Below are positions 1 to 6,922 of a DNA stretch of 51,794 bases, piece by piece; within the stretch, counting starts at the first letter, position 1, and each line of letters begins with the position of its first letter. A program made the translations under genes and the position numbers. The notes beneath the pieces are model-generated. The model was not told the origin of the DNA. It was given only the letters and a program-made list of their open reading frames with translations, and did no database searches. Source of the stretch: Desulfocapsa sp. (lineage in GTDB: Bacteria > Desulfobacterota > Desulfobulbia > Desulfobulbales > Desulfocapsaceae); assembly GCA_022712975.1 (NCBI GenBank), contig JAFLJO010000128.1, positions 1 to 51,794 of the forward strand, in the 5' to 3' direction.

Positions 1-107
1 TTGAACAAATTAATGCCTTTTTCGTTGTCTTCTTCGTTGCTCGTCGCTCACGTAACCCGCTACGCTCGCTCCTCGCGCCTCGAATACAACAAAAAATCCT
101 ATTAATT

Positions 108-173
108 ATTGTCCAAGTTATTTATTTCCCGTTCCTAAGAAACGTACACGAACATTCCTAAGACGATTGAACT
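108..173. repeat. Small palindromic repeat, family P (copy 1)
   Basis: An AT-rich segment carries CCCGTTCCTAAG, then ACGTACACGAA and a second TTCCTAAG. The same words, in the same relative order or inverted, recur at 9035-9100 and 16139-16192, and part of them at about 41221-41250. No gene is seen between position 1 and the start of the first CDS. The first 100 bases hold a GC-rich stretch of unknown role. Confidence 0.5.
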
Positions 174-267
174 ATTCTAGCATTGAACCAGAAAAGATTA
201 AACTTTATTAAGTTTTGCCTTCCAGAAACATATATGCTCTATTGCTGGAACTGAAAGGAGAAAAACA

Positions 268-879
268 ATGTTGCTTGCAATAAATCCACATAATCCTCAG
301 CAGAGGTTAATTCAACAAGTCGTAGATCGCTTGAAACGCGGAGCCGTAATCTGTTATCCGACAGATACCGGATACGGGATTGGTTGCGATTTTTCCAGCC
401 AGAAGGCTGTCAAAAGGATTGTTCAGATTAAGCACAGGCCAAAGGGAAAGCCCTTTTCTTTTATGTGCTCAGATCTTAAACATATTAGCAAATTTGCCCA
501 TGTATCCAATATTGCGTATCGACTCCTGAAAAAGAATCTTCCAGGCCCCTATACCTTTGTTCTTCCCGGAACAAAACTGGTTCCAAAGGCCATGTTCACC
601 AAACAGAAAACCGTGGGGATCAGGGTTCCTGAGAATCCAATTTGCCGGATGCTCCTTGAAACCCTGGGTAACCCGATTATCAACACATCCCTTCTCACTG
701 AAGAGGATGATGTTATCGCATCCGATCCCTATGACATCGACTGTCAGTTCGGCAAACTGGTGGATCTGGTAATTGATGGAGGGGATTTGTTCCCGGATCC
801 GTCGTCTCTGATTGATCTCACTGGGGACTTTCCGGTGGTTCTTCGTGAGGGGAAAGGGGATGTTTCTCCTTTTATATGA
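268..879 (+). CDS. L-threonylcarbamoyladenylate synthase family protein (Sua5/YciO/YrdC)
   Basis: The 203-residue product matches the YrdC fold family, whose members make threonylcarbamoyl-AMP for the t6A modification of ANN-decoding tRNAs. The N-terminal part shows the family nucleotide-binding signature (CYPTDTGYGIGCD near residues 29-41), then KxRPKGKPFS and LPGPYTFVLP, and later IINTSL. Length and the lack of a C-terminal Sua5 domain fit the short TsaC/YciO type; YciO-type members may have a related but different role. The start ATG follows a GAAAGGAG ribosome site at ideal spacing. It is convergent with the HU/IHF gene and about 65 bases from it. The family call is firm; TsaC versus YciO is not settled. 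Confidence 0.85.
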   Translation: MLLAINPHNPQQRLIQQVVDRLKRGAVICYPTDTGYGIGCDFSSQKAVKRIVQIKHRPKGKPFSFMCSDLKHISKFAHVSNIAYRLLKKNLPGPYTFVLPGTKLVPKAMFTKQKTVGIRVPENPICRMLLETLGNPIINTSLLTEEDDVIASDPYDIDCQFGKLVDLVIDGGDLFPDPSSLIDLTGDFPVVLREGKGDVSPFI

Positions 880-945
880 ACCCCGTCAAAAAAAACAGAT
901 TCGTGTAGACTCCGGGCACACAATGAGTTATAGCCAGATTCAGTG

Positions 946-1224
946 TTAGTTTTTAATGAGTGCTTCTTTCAGAGATTTGCTCATGGTAAAATGAATGGTC
1001 TTCCGTTCAGGAATATTCATGATTGTCCCAGTTTTCGGATTTTTTGTACAGCGAGCCTTCCGTTTTCTGATAGCAAAACTGCCAAACCCTCTAAGCTCTA
1101 TACGACGATCTTCTTTTAGAGCATCTTCCATGGTTTTAAGCATGATATCGAGCGCAGCAGTCACGTCATTTTTATGGAGAGCAAGATCTGTGCTTACCTC
1201 ATTGACAAGTTCTTTTTTTAGCAT
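946..1224 (-). CDS. HU/IHF-family DNA-binding protein
   Basis: This is a small histone-like protein of about 92 residues that bends DNA as a dimer. The family signature is clear: LKKELVNEV at the start, then the arm region with RGFGSFAIRKRKAR, NPKTG and IPERKTIHF. An upstream in-frame extension to 1305 exists, but those 27 residues resemble no family member and overlap the terminator of rpsA, so the internal ATG at 1222-1224 is chosen. It follows rpsA on the same strand, an order that recalls the rpsA-ihfB pairing of many proteobacteria. This favours an IHF-beta-like role, although IHF and HU cannot be separated by eye. Confidence 0.85.
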   Translation of the reverse strand: MLKKELVNEVSTDLALHKNDVTAALDIMLKTMEDALKEDRRIELRGFGSFAIRKRKARCTKNPKTGTIMNIPERKTIHFTMSKSLKEALIKN

Positions 1225-1245
1225 AGTTATTACAAACTTCAGGTA

Positions 1246-1292
1246 TAAAAAAAGTTGTTTTACCGAAAAGATTTCTCTTTCGATAAAACAAC
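1246..1292 (-). terminator. Rho-independent terminator after rpsA
   Basis: A near-perfect 15-bp inverted repeat (arms 1254-1268 and 1278-1292, one mismatch or wobble) is followed on the minus strand by seven T. It lies 30 bases past the rpsA stop and ends just before the HU/IHF start, so the two genes are probably separate transcripts, or partly attenuated. Confidence 0.85.
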
Positions 1293-1320
1293 CTGTTGGA
1301 TTCAATTAACGACTGTTGAC

Positions 1321-3060
1321 TTACTTCTCGTCAGTTGCTTCCTGACCATTATCGTCACCGGCAGCAGCCTTGAGCAGATCGCCAAAGGTAGAAGGTGCAG
1401 CAGAAGCGGCCTCTTCTTTCTTCTTGGCGTAATTCTTAGCAGCACCCTCTTCGCCATCTTCTTCAAGCGTTTTGATGGAGAGTCCGATTTTTCTGTCTTT
1501 AGCGGACACATTGATAACAATGGCTTTCAGGGTATCCCCAACTTCGTACATTCCAATCGGAGTTTTGACTTTATCTTTAGAAATTTCAGAAACATGAACA
1601 AGTCCTTCAATGCCTTCTTCAAGCTGTACAAAGACACCAAAATCAGTAACGTTGGTGATCTTACCTTCAATAATGGTGCCTGAAGGGAAGTTGTTGTAGG
1701 CTGCCTGCCATGGATCCGGCTCAAGCTGTTTGATTCCAAGTGAGAAACGCTCATGTTCTTTGTCAATCTTCAAGACAACAGCCTGAATGGTTTCACCCTT
1801 GGCGTATTTCTCGGAAGGATGCTTGATGCGCTCGGTCCATGAAAGATCAGATACATGGATAAGTCCGTCAATGCCTTCTTCTATTCCGATGAAGATACCA
1901 AAATCAGTAATGTTTTTAACTTTTCCTTCAATAACAGAACCAACAGGATAGTTATCAGTCACCAGATCCCATGGGTTTGGAAGAAGCTGTTTCATACCAA
2001 GTGAGATACGTTTGGTCTCAGGTTCGATGTTCAGAACCATGATCTCAAGCTCATCACCGACAGTAACCATCTTGGATGGGTGGCGAGGCTTCTTGGACCA
2101 AGTCATTTCAGATACATGAATCAGGCCTTCAACGCCTTCTTCAAGCTCTACAAAGACACCGTAATCAGTGATGGAAACAACTTTACCCACGGTTTTCTCG
2201 CCAACGGGGAATCGCTCTGCAACGGTTGCCCATGGATCGGCTTTGAGCTGTTTAACACCAAGCGATACTCTGTCATGCTCTTTGTCATATTTGAGTACTT
2301 TGACTTCCAGTTCCTGACCAACTTTGTAGAGCTTGGCAGGATGGGAAACGCGTCCCCAGGAAAGATCGGTGATATGACAGAGACCGTCCATGCCGCCCAT
2401 GTCGATAAAGAGACCGTAATCTGTGATATTGGTGATTGCTCCCTTGATGATCTGTCCCTCTTCCAGGACTGAACGCATCTTCTCGCGAAGTTTGGCGCGA
2501 GCCTCTTCGAGAATTGCACGACGGGAAATAACCACGTTGTTGCGTTTGCGGTTGAACTTGAGAATTTTAAAATCAAAGGATTCGCCGATAAGGGCATCGA
2601 GATCTTTAACGGGTCGCAGATCGATCTGAGAATAGGGGAGGAAAGCAGGAACGCCGATGTTAACGGACATGCCGCCCTTAACACGATTCTCAATTTTTCC
2701 TTCAATGGTTTCATCTGCTTCCTGAATCCTGGCAATATCTTCCCATACTTTGATAGCTATGGCTTTTTCCCGTGACAGCAGGAGACCGCCTTCATCTTTG
2801 CGGCGTTCTACAAAAACTTCAAATGTGTCGCCAACATTGAATTCAATGCCTTCGTCCAGCTGGAATTCGGATTTGGCAACATAGCTCTCTGCCTTGTCTC
2901 CGACGTCTACAAGGACGTAATCGTCCACAGTACCAATGATGGTGCCGATGGTAACGTCGCCGACGTTAACCACTGTATTGTTTTCTTCCATTTCGAAGAG
3001 TTCTGCAAAACTCATCTCTTCGTTGTTGTCCGGGGTTTCCTGGTTAAGTTCCTCTGTCAT
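1321..3060 (-). CDS. rpsA: 30S ribosomal protein S1
   Basis: The 579-residue product has the full set of S1 RNA-binding repeats typical of Gram-negative S1. Each later repeat carries the pattern 'G.V..I.DYG.F(V/I).(L/M)..G.(D/E)GL.H.(S/T)(D/E)(L/M)SW', seen for example at DYGLFIDMGGMDGLCHITDL, DYGVFVELEEGVEGLIHVSE and DFGIFIGIEEGIDGLIHVSD. The acidic N-terminal segment comes first and the C-terminus is charged and alanine-rich. S1 unwinds and docks mRNA on the 30S subunit. The ATG lies at 3058-3060. A hairpin with a T-run precedes the gene, and a strong terminator follows it. Confidence 0.97.
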   Translation of the reverse strand: MTEELNQETPDNNEEMSFAELFEMEENNTVVNVGDVTIGTIIGTVDDYVLVDVGDKAESYVAKSEFQLDEGIEFNVGDTFEVFVERRKDEGGLLLSREKAIAIKVWEDIARIQEADETIEGKIENRVKGGMSVNIGVPAFLPYSQIDLRPVKDLDALIGESFDFKILKFNRKRNNVVISRRAILEEARAKLREKMRSVLEEGQIIKGAITNITDYGLFIDMGGMDGLCHITDLSWGRVSHPAKLYKVGQELEVKVLKYDKEHDRVSLGVKQLKADPWATVAERFPVGEKTVGKVVSITDYGVFVELEEGVEGLIHVSEMTWSKKPRHPSKMVTVGDELEIMVLNIEPETKRISLGMKQLLPNPWDLVTDNYPVGSVIEGKVKNITDFGIFIGIEEGIDGLIHVSDLSWTERIKHPSEKYAKGETIQAVVLKIDKEHERFSLGIKQLEPDPWQAAYNNFPSGTIIEGKITNVTDFGVFVQLEEGIEGLVHVSEISKDKVKTPIGMYEVGDTLKAIVINVSAKDRKIGLSIKTLEEDGEEGAAKNYAKKKEEAASAAPSTFGDLLKAAAGDDNGQEATDEK

Positions 3061-3149
3061 GGTTTATACTCTTTTTGCGGCCTGATGTTACGGCCAGGTT
3101 GTTAAATTTCAGGGTTACTCCCTGCAGTTTGCCGTTGATTGTCAGCGAC

Positions 3150-3190
3150 TTAAAAAATAAGAAGAGGCCACAGCTTGAAAAACTGTAGCC
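3150..3190 (-). promoter_or_regulatory. Hairpin with T-run in the rpsA leader
   Basis: On the minus strand an 8-bp stem (3183-3190 with 3166-3173, one G-U pair, 9-nt loop) is followed about nine bases later by six T (3152-3157). It lies roughly 90 bases upstream of the rpsA ATG. It may be an attenuator in the S1 leader or a terminator of leftover upstream transcription. S1 is known to control its own synthesis in enterobacteria, but this hairpin is not shown to act that way. Confidence 0.4.
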
Positions 3191-3274
3191 ATTACTTTTT
3201 AGTGAAACTTCACTGTATAGCAAAAGAAAAATGGAAAGACAAGAACTTATTGGGGTGAAAATGAAAAAACTTAA

Positions 3275-3490
3275 GATGTATTTAGAAAGCTTGTTCTTGC
3301 TTTACATGTATGTGCTGATATGCTACTTTTTGATAAACAACGTGGCCCTGATGACGACTTACGCCTCCATTTTGAGGCAGCATCTAACCTTGATCCCAAC
3401 GAGAAAGGTGTTATCAAAGAAATCATGGAAGGGATGTTACTTAAACACGATGCAAAAAAATTACGATCACTACAGAAACAAGCTGTTTAA
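3275..3490 (+). pseudogene. Remnant of an XRE-family helix-turn-helix regulator (C-terminal part)
   Basis: An open frame without a start codon reads FRKLVLALHVCADMLLFDK, then RGPDDDLRLHFEAASNLDP and NEKGVIKEIMEGMLLKHDAK. This is the usual C-terminal region of short XRE/Cro-CI-type regulators (the '..LFD..RGP.DDLR..FEA......EK..I.E..EG...KH.AK' pattern). The N-terminal HTH is missing and the frame is closed by a TAA at 3272-3274. A different frame opens at 3231 with an ATG, but its translation has no family look and is rejected. The real frame ends in TAA at 3488-3490, 12 bases before the next gene. Confidence 0.6.
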
Positions 3491-3502
3491 GGAGGGTAAT
3501 AA

Positions 3503-3718
3503 GTGGAAACTTTAATTGATGACAACAAAATAAAAAACCTTTTCAAACAGGCTATTATCGAAGCCATTGAAGAAAAAAAAGATGTTGTGCACGACTTTTT
3601 TATTGAGGCCATGGAGGACATGGCAATGGTACGAGCCATTGAGGAAGGTGAATCCTCTGATAATGTCAGCAGAGATGATATCTTTGATGTTTTGGATGGC
3701 AAAGAAGGAACTGCATGA
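3503..3718 (+). CDS. Probable antitoxin of a RelE/ParE-type pair
   Basis: This acidic 71-residue protein starts with GTG preceded by GGAGGGTAATAA. It is largely helical and rich in Glu and Asp, with no domain that can be named by eye. It overlaps the next gene by ATGA (3715-3718), the usual coupling of antitoxin and toxin, and the neighbour is a clear RelE/ParE-fold toxin. The antitoxin role rests on this context. A DNA-binding motif is not obvious. Confidence 0.65.
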   Translation: METLIDDNKIKNLFKQAIIEAIEEKKDVVHDFFIEAMEDMAMVRAIEEGESSDNVSRDDIFDVLDGKEGTA

Positions 3719-3975
3719 AAACAGAGTTTAGGAAAAGTTTTTCAAGAGACTTGAAACGTCGAAAGCAAGACCATCTTTTTTTGAATACTACCAGAGAAAT
3801 CATTGAAAAAGCTAAAAGTATTGTTGACATAAAGAATTTAAAACATCTTAAAGGAAACAGTGAATTCTACAGGATACGTTTTGGAGATTATCGTATTGGA
3901 GTCAAAATAAACGGCGATACTGCTATTTTTATTCGTGCTTTACACCGTAAAGATATCTACCGTTATTTTCCCTGA
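3715..3975 (+). CDS. RelE/ParE-family toxin
   Basis: The 86-residue basic protein has the RelE/ParE layout: N-terminal helices with F.R(D/S)LKRR, then the strand region LKHLKGNSEFYRIRFGDYRIGV and a C-terminal AIFIRALHRKDIYRYFP. The RIRFGDYRIG and HRKDIYR blocks are the hallmark of this fold. Members cut mRNA in the ribosome or poison gyrase; which applies here is not evident. It is translationally coupled to the upstream antitoxin. Confidence 0.85.
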   Translation: MKTEFRKSFSRDLKRRKQDHLFLNTTREIIEKAKSIVDIKNLKHLKGNSEFYRIRFGDYRIGVKINGDTAIFIRALHRKDIYRYFP

Positions 3976-3983
3976 TCAGAAAA

Positions 3984-4190
3984 CTAAGCTCTTAGTAGAT
4001 CCGAGTCTTTCATTACGGCAACGGATCGATAGGCCTTACAGGGAGCACCCTCACTGCCATCTGAGAATGTCGCACCACGTTTAAAATCAACATGAATATC
4101 AAGTCGTTTATTCGCTGCTTCAAACTCGATTGATTTTACAAACCAGGGAGATTCAATTCCAAGAGCCTTCTGAAATAATTCTTCCATCAT
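3984..4190 (-). pseudogene. ISL3-family transposase, N-terminal stub
   Basis: The frame begins MMEELFQKALGIESPWFVK, followed by IEFEAANKRLDIHVDFKRGA, the standard N-terminus of ISL3-family transposases that leads into their zinc-ribbon region. After about 50 residues the match stops, the zinc cysteines and DDE domain are absent, and the frame closes after about 68 residues. The rest of the element is not present nearby, so this is a leftover end of an insertion sequence. The start is placed at the tandem ATGs directly after the hairpin at 4191-4236. An upstream ATG at 4250 would run through that hairpin and is less likely. Confidence 0.75.
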
Positions 4191-4236
4191 ATCATCCTTT
4201 GTAGGGTGCTTTTCGCTTGACCCTACAAAGGATGAT
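4191..4236. repeat. Perfect 17-bp inverted repeat at the ISL3 stub start
   Basis: Arms 4191-4207 and 4220-4236 are exact complements with a 12-base spacer. On the transposase strand the second arm ends in AAAGGATGAT directly before the start codons, so the Shine-Dalgarno-like AAAGGA would be buried in the stem. This layout is known from other insertion sequences as a brake on translation from read-through transcripts. It may also be the element's terminal repeat. Confidence 0.8.
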
Positions 4237-4491
4237 CTTAATTTACCCACTCAAATTTCAAAAGAGCCAAAATTATCGATGTCGCTTGGTATATCTGCGG
4301 ACGAATTAATCTTTGACAACAATACCAGATTGCATCTGATAAAATTTTAGATAAAGAACTTCTTGAGCAATTTGAAATGATTTCTCACATGAATTTGCAC
4401 GATATTAATGCGACCCAGACTATTCTGGACGGCAATGCACGAAACATGACCGTCCTTTCCAGGGCTTTTAAATGTTTTGCTTTGCAACGTC

Positions 4492-4938
4492 TTAGATTGC
4501 AGCAGCAATTTCCGCTGCCCAGTCGTCCACATCACTGGAAGAATCACTAGGATCGCCGTCAATGCGCAGCGAATCACCGACCACCTTTGCACCTAAAGAT
4601 TCCATTTTTCCTTCCAGTTCATCGACTGCACCGCAGAAATGCTCATAGCTGGAGTCACCGCAACCAAAAATGGCTACTTTCTTATCTTTCAGCTCTGCTT
4701 TATCCATATCTTCAAAAAACTGAGCAAAATCTTCCTGAAACTCGATATCCTCCTCGCCCCAGGTGGAAGAACCAAGTACGGTTAAGTCATACTCCTTACC
4801 CAGTTCTGCAACTGTTGCGTCGACAACATTTTTAAGTGTCACCTCAACACCTTTATCTTTTAATATCTCTACAATCTGCTCCGCAACTATTTCGGTGTTT
4901 CCTGTGGTTGATCCGTAAACAATTAATGCTTTAGACAT
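4492..4938 (-). CDS. Flavodoxin
   Basis: This is a 148-residue electron carrier with one FMN. The phosphate loop GSTTGNTE lies near residues 9-16, the W-containing 60s loop reads GSSTWGEE, and the 90s loop reads GCGDSSYEHFCGAVD. All match short-chain flavodoxins of sulfate-reducing bacteria, as does the acidic C-terminus. The ATG at 4936-4938 follows GGAGAACAGT, so the in-frame ATG four codons upstream is not used. It is monocistronic with its own promoter-like sequence. It may supply low-potential electrons, for example to radical-SAM enzymes; no specific partner is encoded next to it. Confidence 0.95.
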   Translation of the reverse strand: MSKALIVYGSTTGNTEIVAEQIVEILKDKGVEVTLKNVVDATVAELGKEYDLTVLGSSTWGEEDIEFQEDFAQFFEDMDKAELKDKKVAIFGCGDSSYEHFCGAVDELEGKMESLGAKVVGDSLRIDGDPSDSSSDVDDWAAEIAAAI

Positions 4939-5008
4939 ACTGTTCTCCATGAGTTATAGGTTAAAAACTTTTCTGATAAATAGCCACGCTCTTAGGCTTT
5001 AGAGTACT

Positions 5009-5036
5009 GTTTAGTCACGTCTAATATTATTGTCAA
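5009..5036 (-). promoter_or_regulatory. Possible sigma-70 promoter of the flavodoxin gene
   Basis: On the minus strand a consensus TTGACA (5031-5036) is followed after 16 bases by TAAACA. The -35 is perfect and the -10 weak. It sits about 70 bases upstream of the flavodoxin ATG. Confidence 0.4.
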
Positions 5037-5082
5037 CCGTAAACTTTACTTGTGCCTCCATCCATTCATGAATATACTGCTT

Positions 5083-5694
5083 TCATCCTCTCTCCCTAAA
5101 ATCAGTCCTGTTTCTTTTCCGCACAAGCACTTTGCGGAAGAACCAGTCATAGCTCCCTGTGAGGACAGATACTAGCAGGAATAGTCCCCCAAGAGGCACA
5201 ACCAGCCATGTGTATTTTCCAAGGATAGGCCGAAAAATCCTCCCGTTATGGCATTCAAAGAGGAAATGCCACAGAGATATACCGGAATTCTCAACATCAT
5301 GTGGCATCGGCAGCCCAGGAATCATTTTACTATTCAGAATTTGAATTCCCTTGCGATAATCTGCCCAAAACAGCGGTTGCCCGTCATATACAGCAGCACC
5401 GGATGCCATCCAGCCAGACCGTATGCGACCTATATTATGTCCTGCCGGTAGAGGATTACCCAGCAGATCCCTCCCCTGCTGTTTTTGCCTGTCCCAGATA
5501 TAGAGCCCACTGAACGATCCAACAAGAAGTCTGTTATCATGAAGAGGCCTCCAATCTGTATAGCGATAAATCTCCGGCAGTAATACAGCAGGGACAGTTA
5601 TTTCACGGAGTAGAGAAGGATGGTTAATCAGGACACCGGTTATCCCCATCATGAGAAAATAGAGGACAAAGACGAAGCGGTACCCACTCTGCAT
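5083..5694 (-). CDS. PepSY-associated TM helix-like membrane protein
   Basis: The 203-residue protein has an N-terminal membrane helix (residues about 5-23, with FVLYFLMMGITGVLIN), a periplasmic middle part, and a C-terminal helix (about 165-185, VVPLGGLFLLVSVLTGSYDW) ending in a basic tail. The pattern 'ISLWHFLFECHNGRI' before the last helix resembles PepSY_TM proteins, which often accompany iron or siderophore receptors and are thought to act as inner-membrane reductases or anchors. Its ATG overlaps the upstream stop (TAATG at 5692-5696), so it belongs to the same operon. It is the last gene of the heme/iron locus. Substrate is unknown. Confidence 0.6.
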   Translation of the reverse strand: MQSGYRFVFVLYFLMMGITGVLINHPSLLREITVPAVLLPEIYRYTDWRPLHDNRLLVGSFSGLYIWDRQKQQGRDLLGNPLPAGHNIGRIRSGWMASGAAVYDGQPLFWADYRKGIQILNSKMIPGLPMPHDVENSGISLWHFLFECHNGRIFRPILGKYTWLVVPLGGLFLLVSVLTGSYDWFFRKVLVRKRNRTDFRERG

Positions 5695-6020
5695 TATTCG
5701 ACGATATCCCTGCCTTTCTCTCTGATGGAATGACCGGGACCTGCATCAAAAATCACAACGAAATCAGTTTTCGGTTTATCAAAGGTGAACTCATCATCTT
5801 CGCTCATTTGTCCTTGAAGCAGAATATTACCATCCGCATCTTCCACGCGTATGGGAACACCTGCGGCGGAGGAACCATCAGAAAAGCCGCCCCCGCAGGT
5901 AATGGTATCATCACCATTGTCAAAACAGGACATTAACGAAGAGTGAGCCTGAGCAATCACCGGGGCTCCTGCTAATAAAAGAAACAACGCTGTAAAAAAA
6001 ACGATTATATTTTTCATCAT
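5694..6020 (-). CDS. Small exported protein of the TonB/DUF4198 gene group
   Basis: The 108-residue protein has a clear signal peptide (MKN, then a hydrophobic stretch to about residue 25, AQA). The mature part is acidic with two cysteines (MSCFD, TITCGGGF) and reads like a small beta-sandwich: GVPIRVEDADGNILLQGQM, then DEFTFDKP and FVVIFDAGPGHS. That last pattern is shared by periplasmic accessory proteins of nickel/cobalt or iron ECF transporters. It lies 3 bases after the DUF4198 gene and overlaps the PepSY-TM gene. A metal-linked periplasmic role is an inference from context. Confidence 0.6.
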   Translation of the reverse strand: MMKNIIVFFTALFLLLAGAPVIAQAHSSLMSCFDNGDDTITCGGGFSDGSSAAGVPIRVEDADGNILLQGQMSEDDEFTFDKPKTDFVVIFDAGPGHSIREKGRDIVE

Positions 6021-6023
6021 CTG

Positions 6024-6836
6024 TTAGTTTACCTGGAATGACATGGTTGCTGTGTATTTTTCCTCAAGAACCTTCCCCTTATGCTCTTCTGAGGGAGGCT
6101 TACGGACATCGGCCTTCAGTATCCACTGGCCGGATTGTAATAATTTTATGTGGGTAATCCCTTTGGCATTGGTTTTACTTGTCCAGGCATATGCCTCTTT
6201 GGTGGAAAAACCAATATAGGTTGCAAAAACATTGCAATACTTTGCAGGTTTACCATCCATCAGCACCTGTACTTCCAGGAAATCCCCGGATTTTTTTAGA
6301 AAGGGATTTTCAAGAGGCACTATCTCAATAGTATGCCCAACCGGTGTGGAAAAAGCATCTTCTGCCGACGCCCCTGCGTTAATCAATGCCTTGGTATGGT
6401 TTTCAAAGTAAAGGCTTACAACAACATTTTCAAAACCCTCCATGGAAGCCAGTTTATGGCGGATTTTTCCATTTTTCTCAAACATGGTGTAAAAACCATG
6501 TTTCGTGGCAGCGGTAACAATATAGCCGCCTTCTTTTTTAAGAACCAAGGGAGTCACCAGAAAACCGCCTTCTCCAGCCTCGAGCTCTTTAACAACACCA
6601 CCTGGCTGAATAAGGTTAAATTCTACTAATTTGTCCCTGTCAAGCACATCAGACACCGGAAACTTATGACCAAACCCAAAATACATTTTTGTGTGCGCGC
6701 CTGTTTTTCCTCTAAAAGACGGCGAGTAGTCTGTAGCGTTCAACCAGAGATTATGGCACTGGCCAATACCTGCTGAGAATACCAAAAAGATTCCTACTGC
6801 CAATGCAGGGATAAAACAATTTACGGATCGAAACAT
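6024..6836 (-). CDS. DUF4198-family periplasmic protein
   Basis: The 270-residue protein has a signal peptide (to about residue 25, AGIGQC) and begins the mature part with CHNLWLNATDYSP, the characteristic 'H.(F/L)WL.....' opening of DUF4198 proteins. Later blocks (GHKFPVSD, GHTIEIVPLENPF, VQVLMDGKPAKYCNV, GITHIKLLQSGQWIL) fit the family's two beta-sandwich halves. DUF4198 proteins are predicted periplasmic helpers of metal uptake, often beside TonB receptors or Ni/Co ECF systems. Here the gene follows a TonB receptor within the heme locus. Confidence 0.8.
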   Translation of the reverse strand: MFRSVNCFIPALAVGIFLVFSAGIGQCHNLWLNATDYSPSFRGKTGAHTKMYFGFGHKFPVSDVLDRDKLVEFNLIQPGGVVKELEAGEGGFLVTPLVLKKEGGYIVTAATKHGFYTMFEKNGKIRHKLASMEGFENVVVSLYFENHTKALINAGASAEDAFSTPVGHTIEIVPLENPFLKKSGDFLEVQVLMDGKPAKYCNVFATYIGFSTKEAYAWTSKTNAKGITHIKLLQSGQWILKADVRKPPSEEHKGKVLEEKYTATMSFQVN

Positions 6837-6868
6837 TACAATCTCCTATTATAAAAAAAATATGGTTT

Positions 6869-6894
6869 GTCATTCCCGCTGTTGCGGGAATGAC
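6869..6894. terminator. Hairpin between the TonB receptor and DUF4198 genes
   Basis: A perfect 11-bp inverted repeat (6869-6879 and 6884-6894, 4-nt loop) with a GCGGG core. On the minus strand it is followed by AAACCATA and then eight T, so it can act as a terminator or partial attenuator within the operon. The CATTCCCGC/GCGGGAATG core also resembles small palindromes dispersed in many genomes. Confidence 0.65.
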
Positions 6895-6922
6895 CCAAGA
6901 CCATCTTAACACTGTGATTAAT

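Noticed and set aside
3231..3515. A 94-codon frame opening with ATG upstream of the toxin-antitoxin pair
   Set aside because: The translation has no family pattern, while the neighbouring frame over the same bases clearly encodes the C-terminus of an XRE regulator; the frame is a shadow.
4340..4500. Plus-strand open stretch (LLEQFEMISHMNLHDINATQ, TVLSRAFKCFALQRL) between the ISL3 stub and the flavodoxin gene
   Set aside because: It reads like real protein for about 50 codons but has no start, no known family and runs into the flavodoxin gene; too little support to call.
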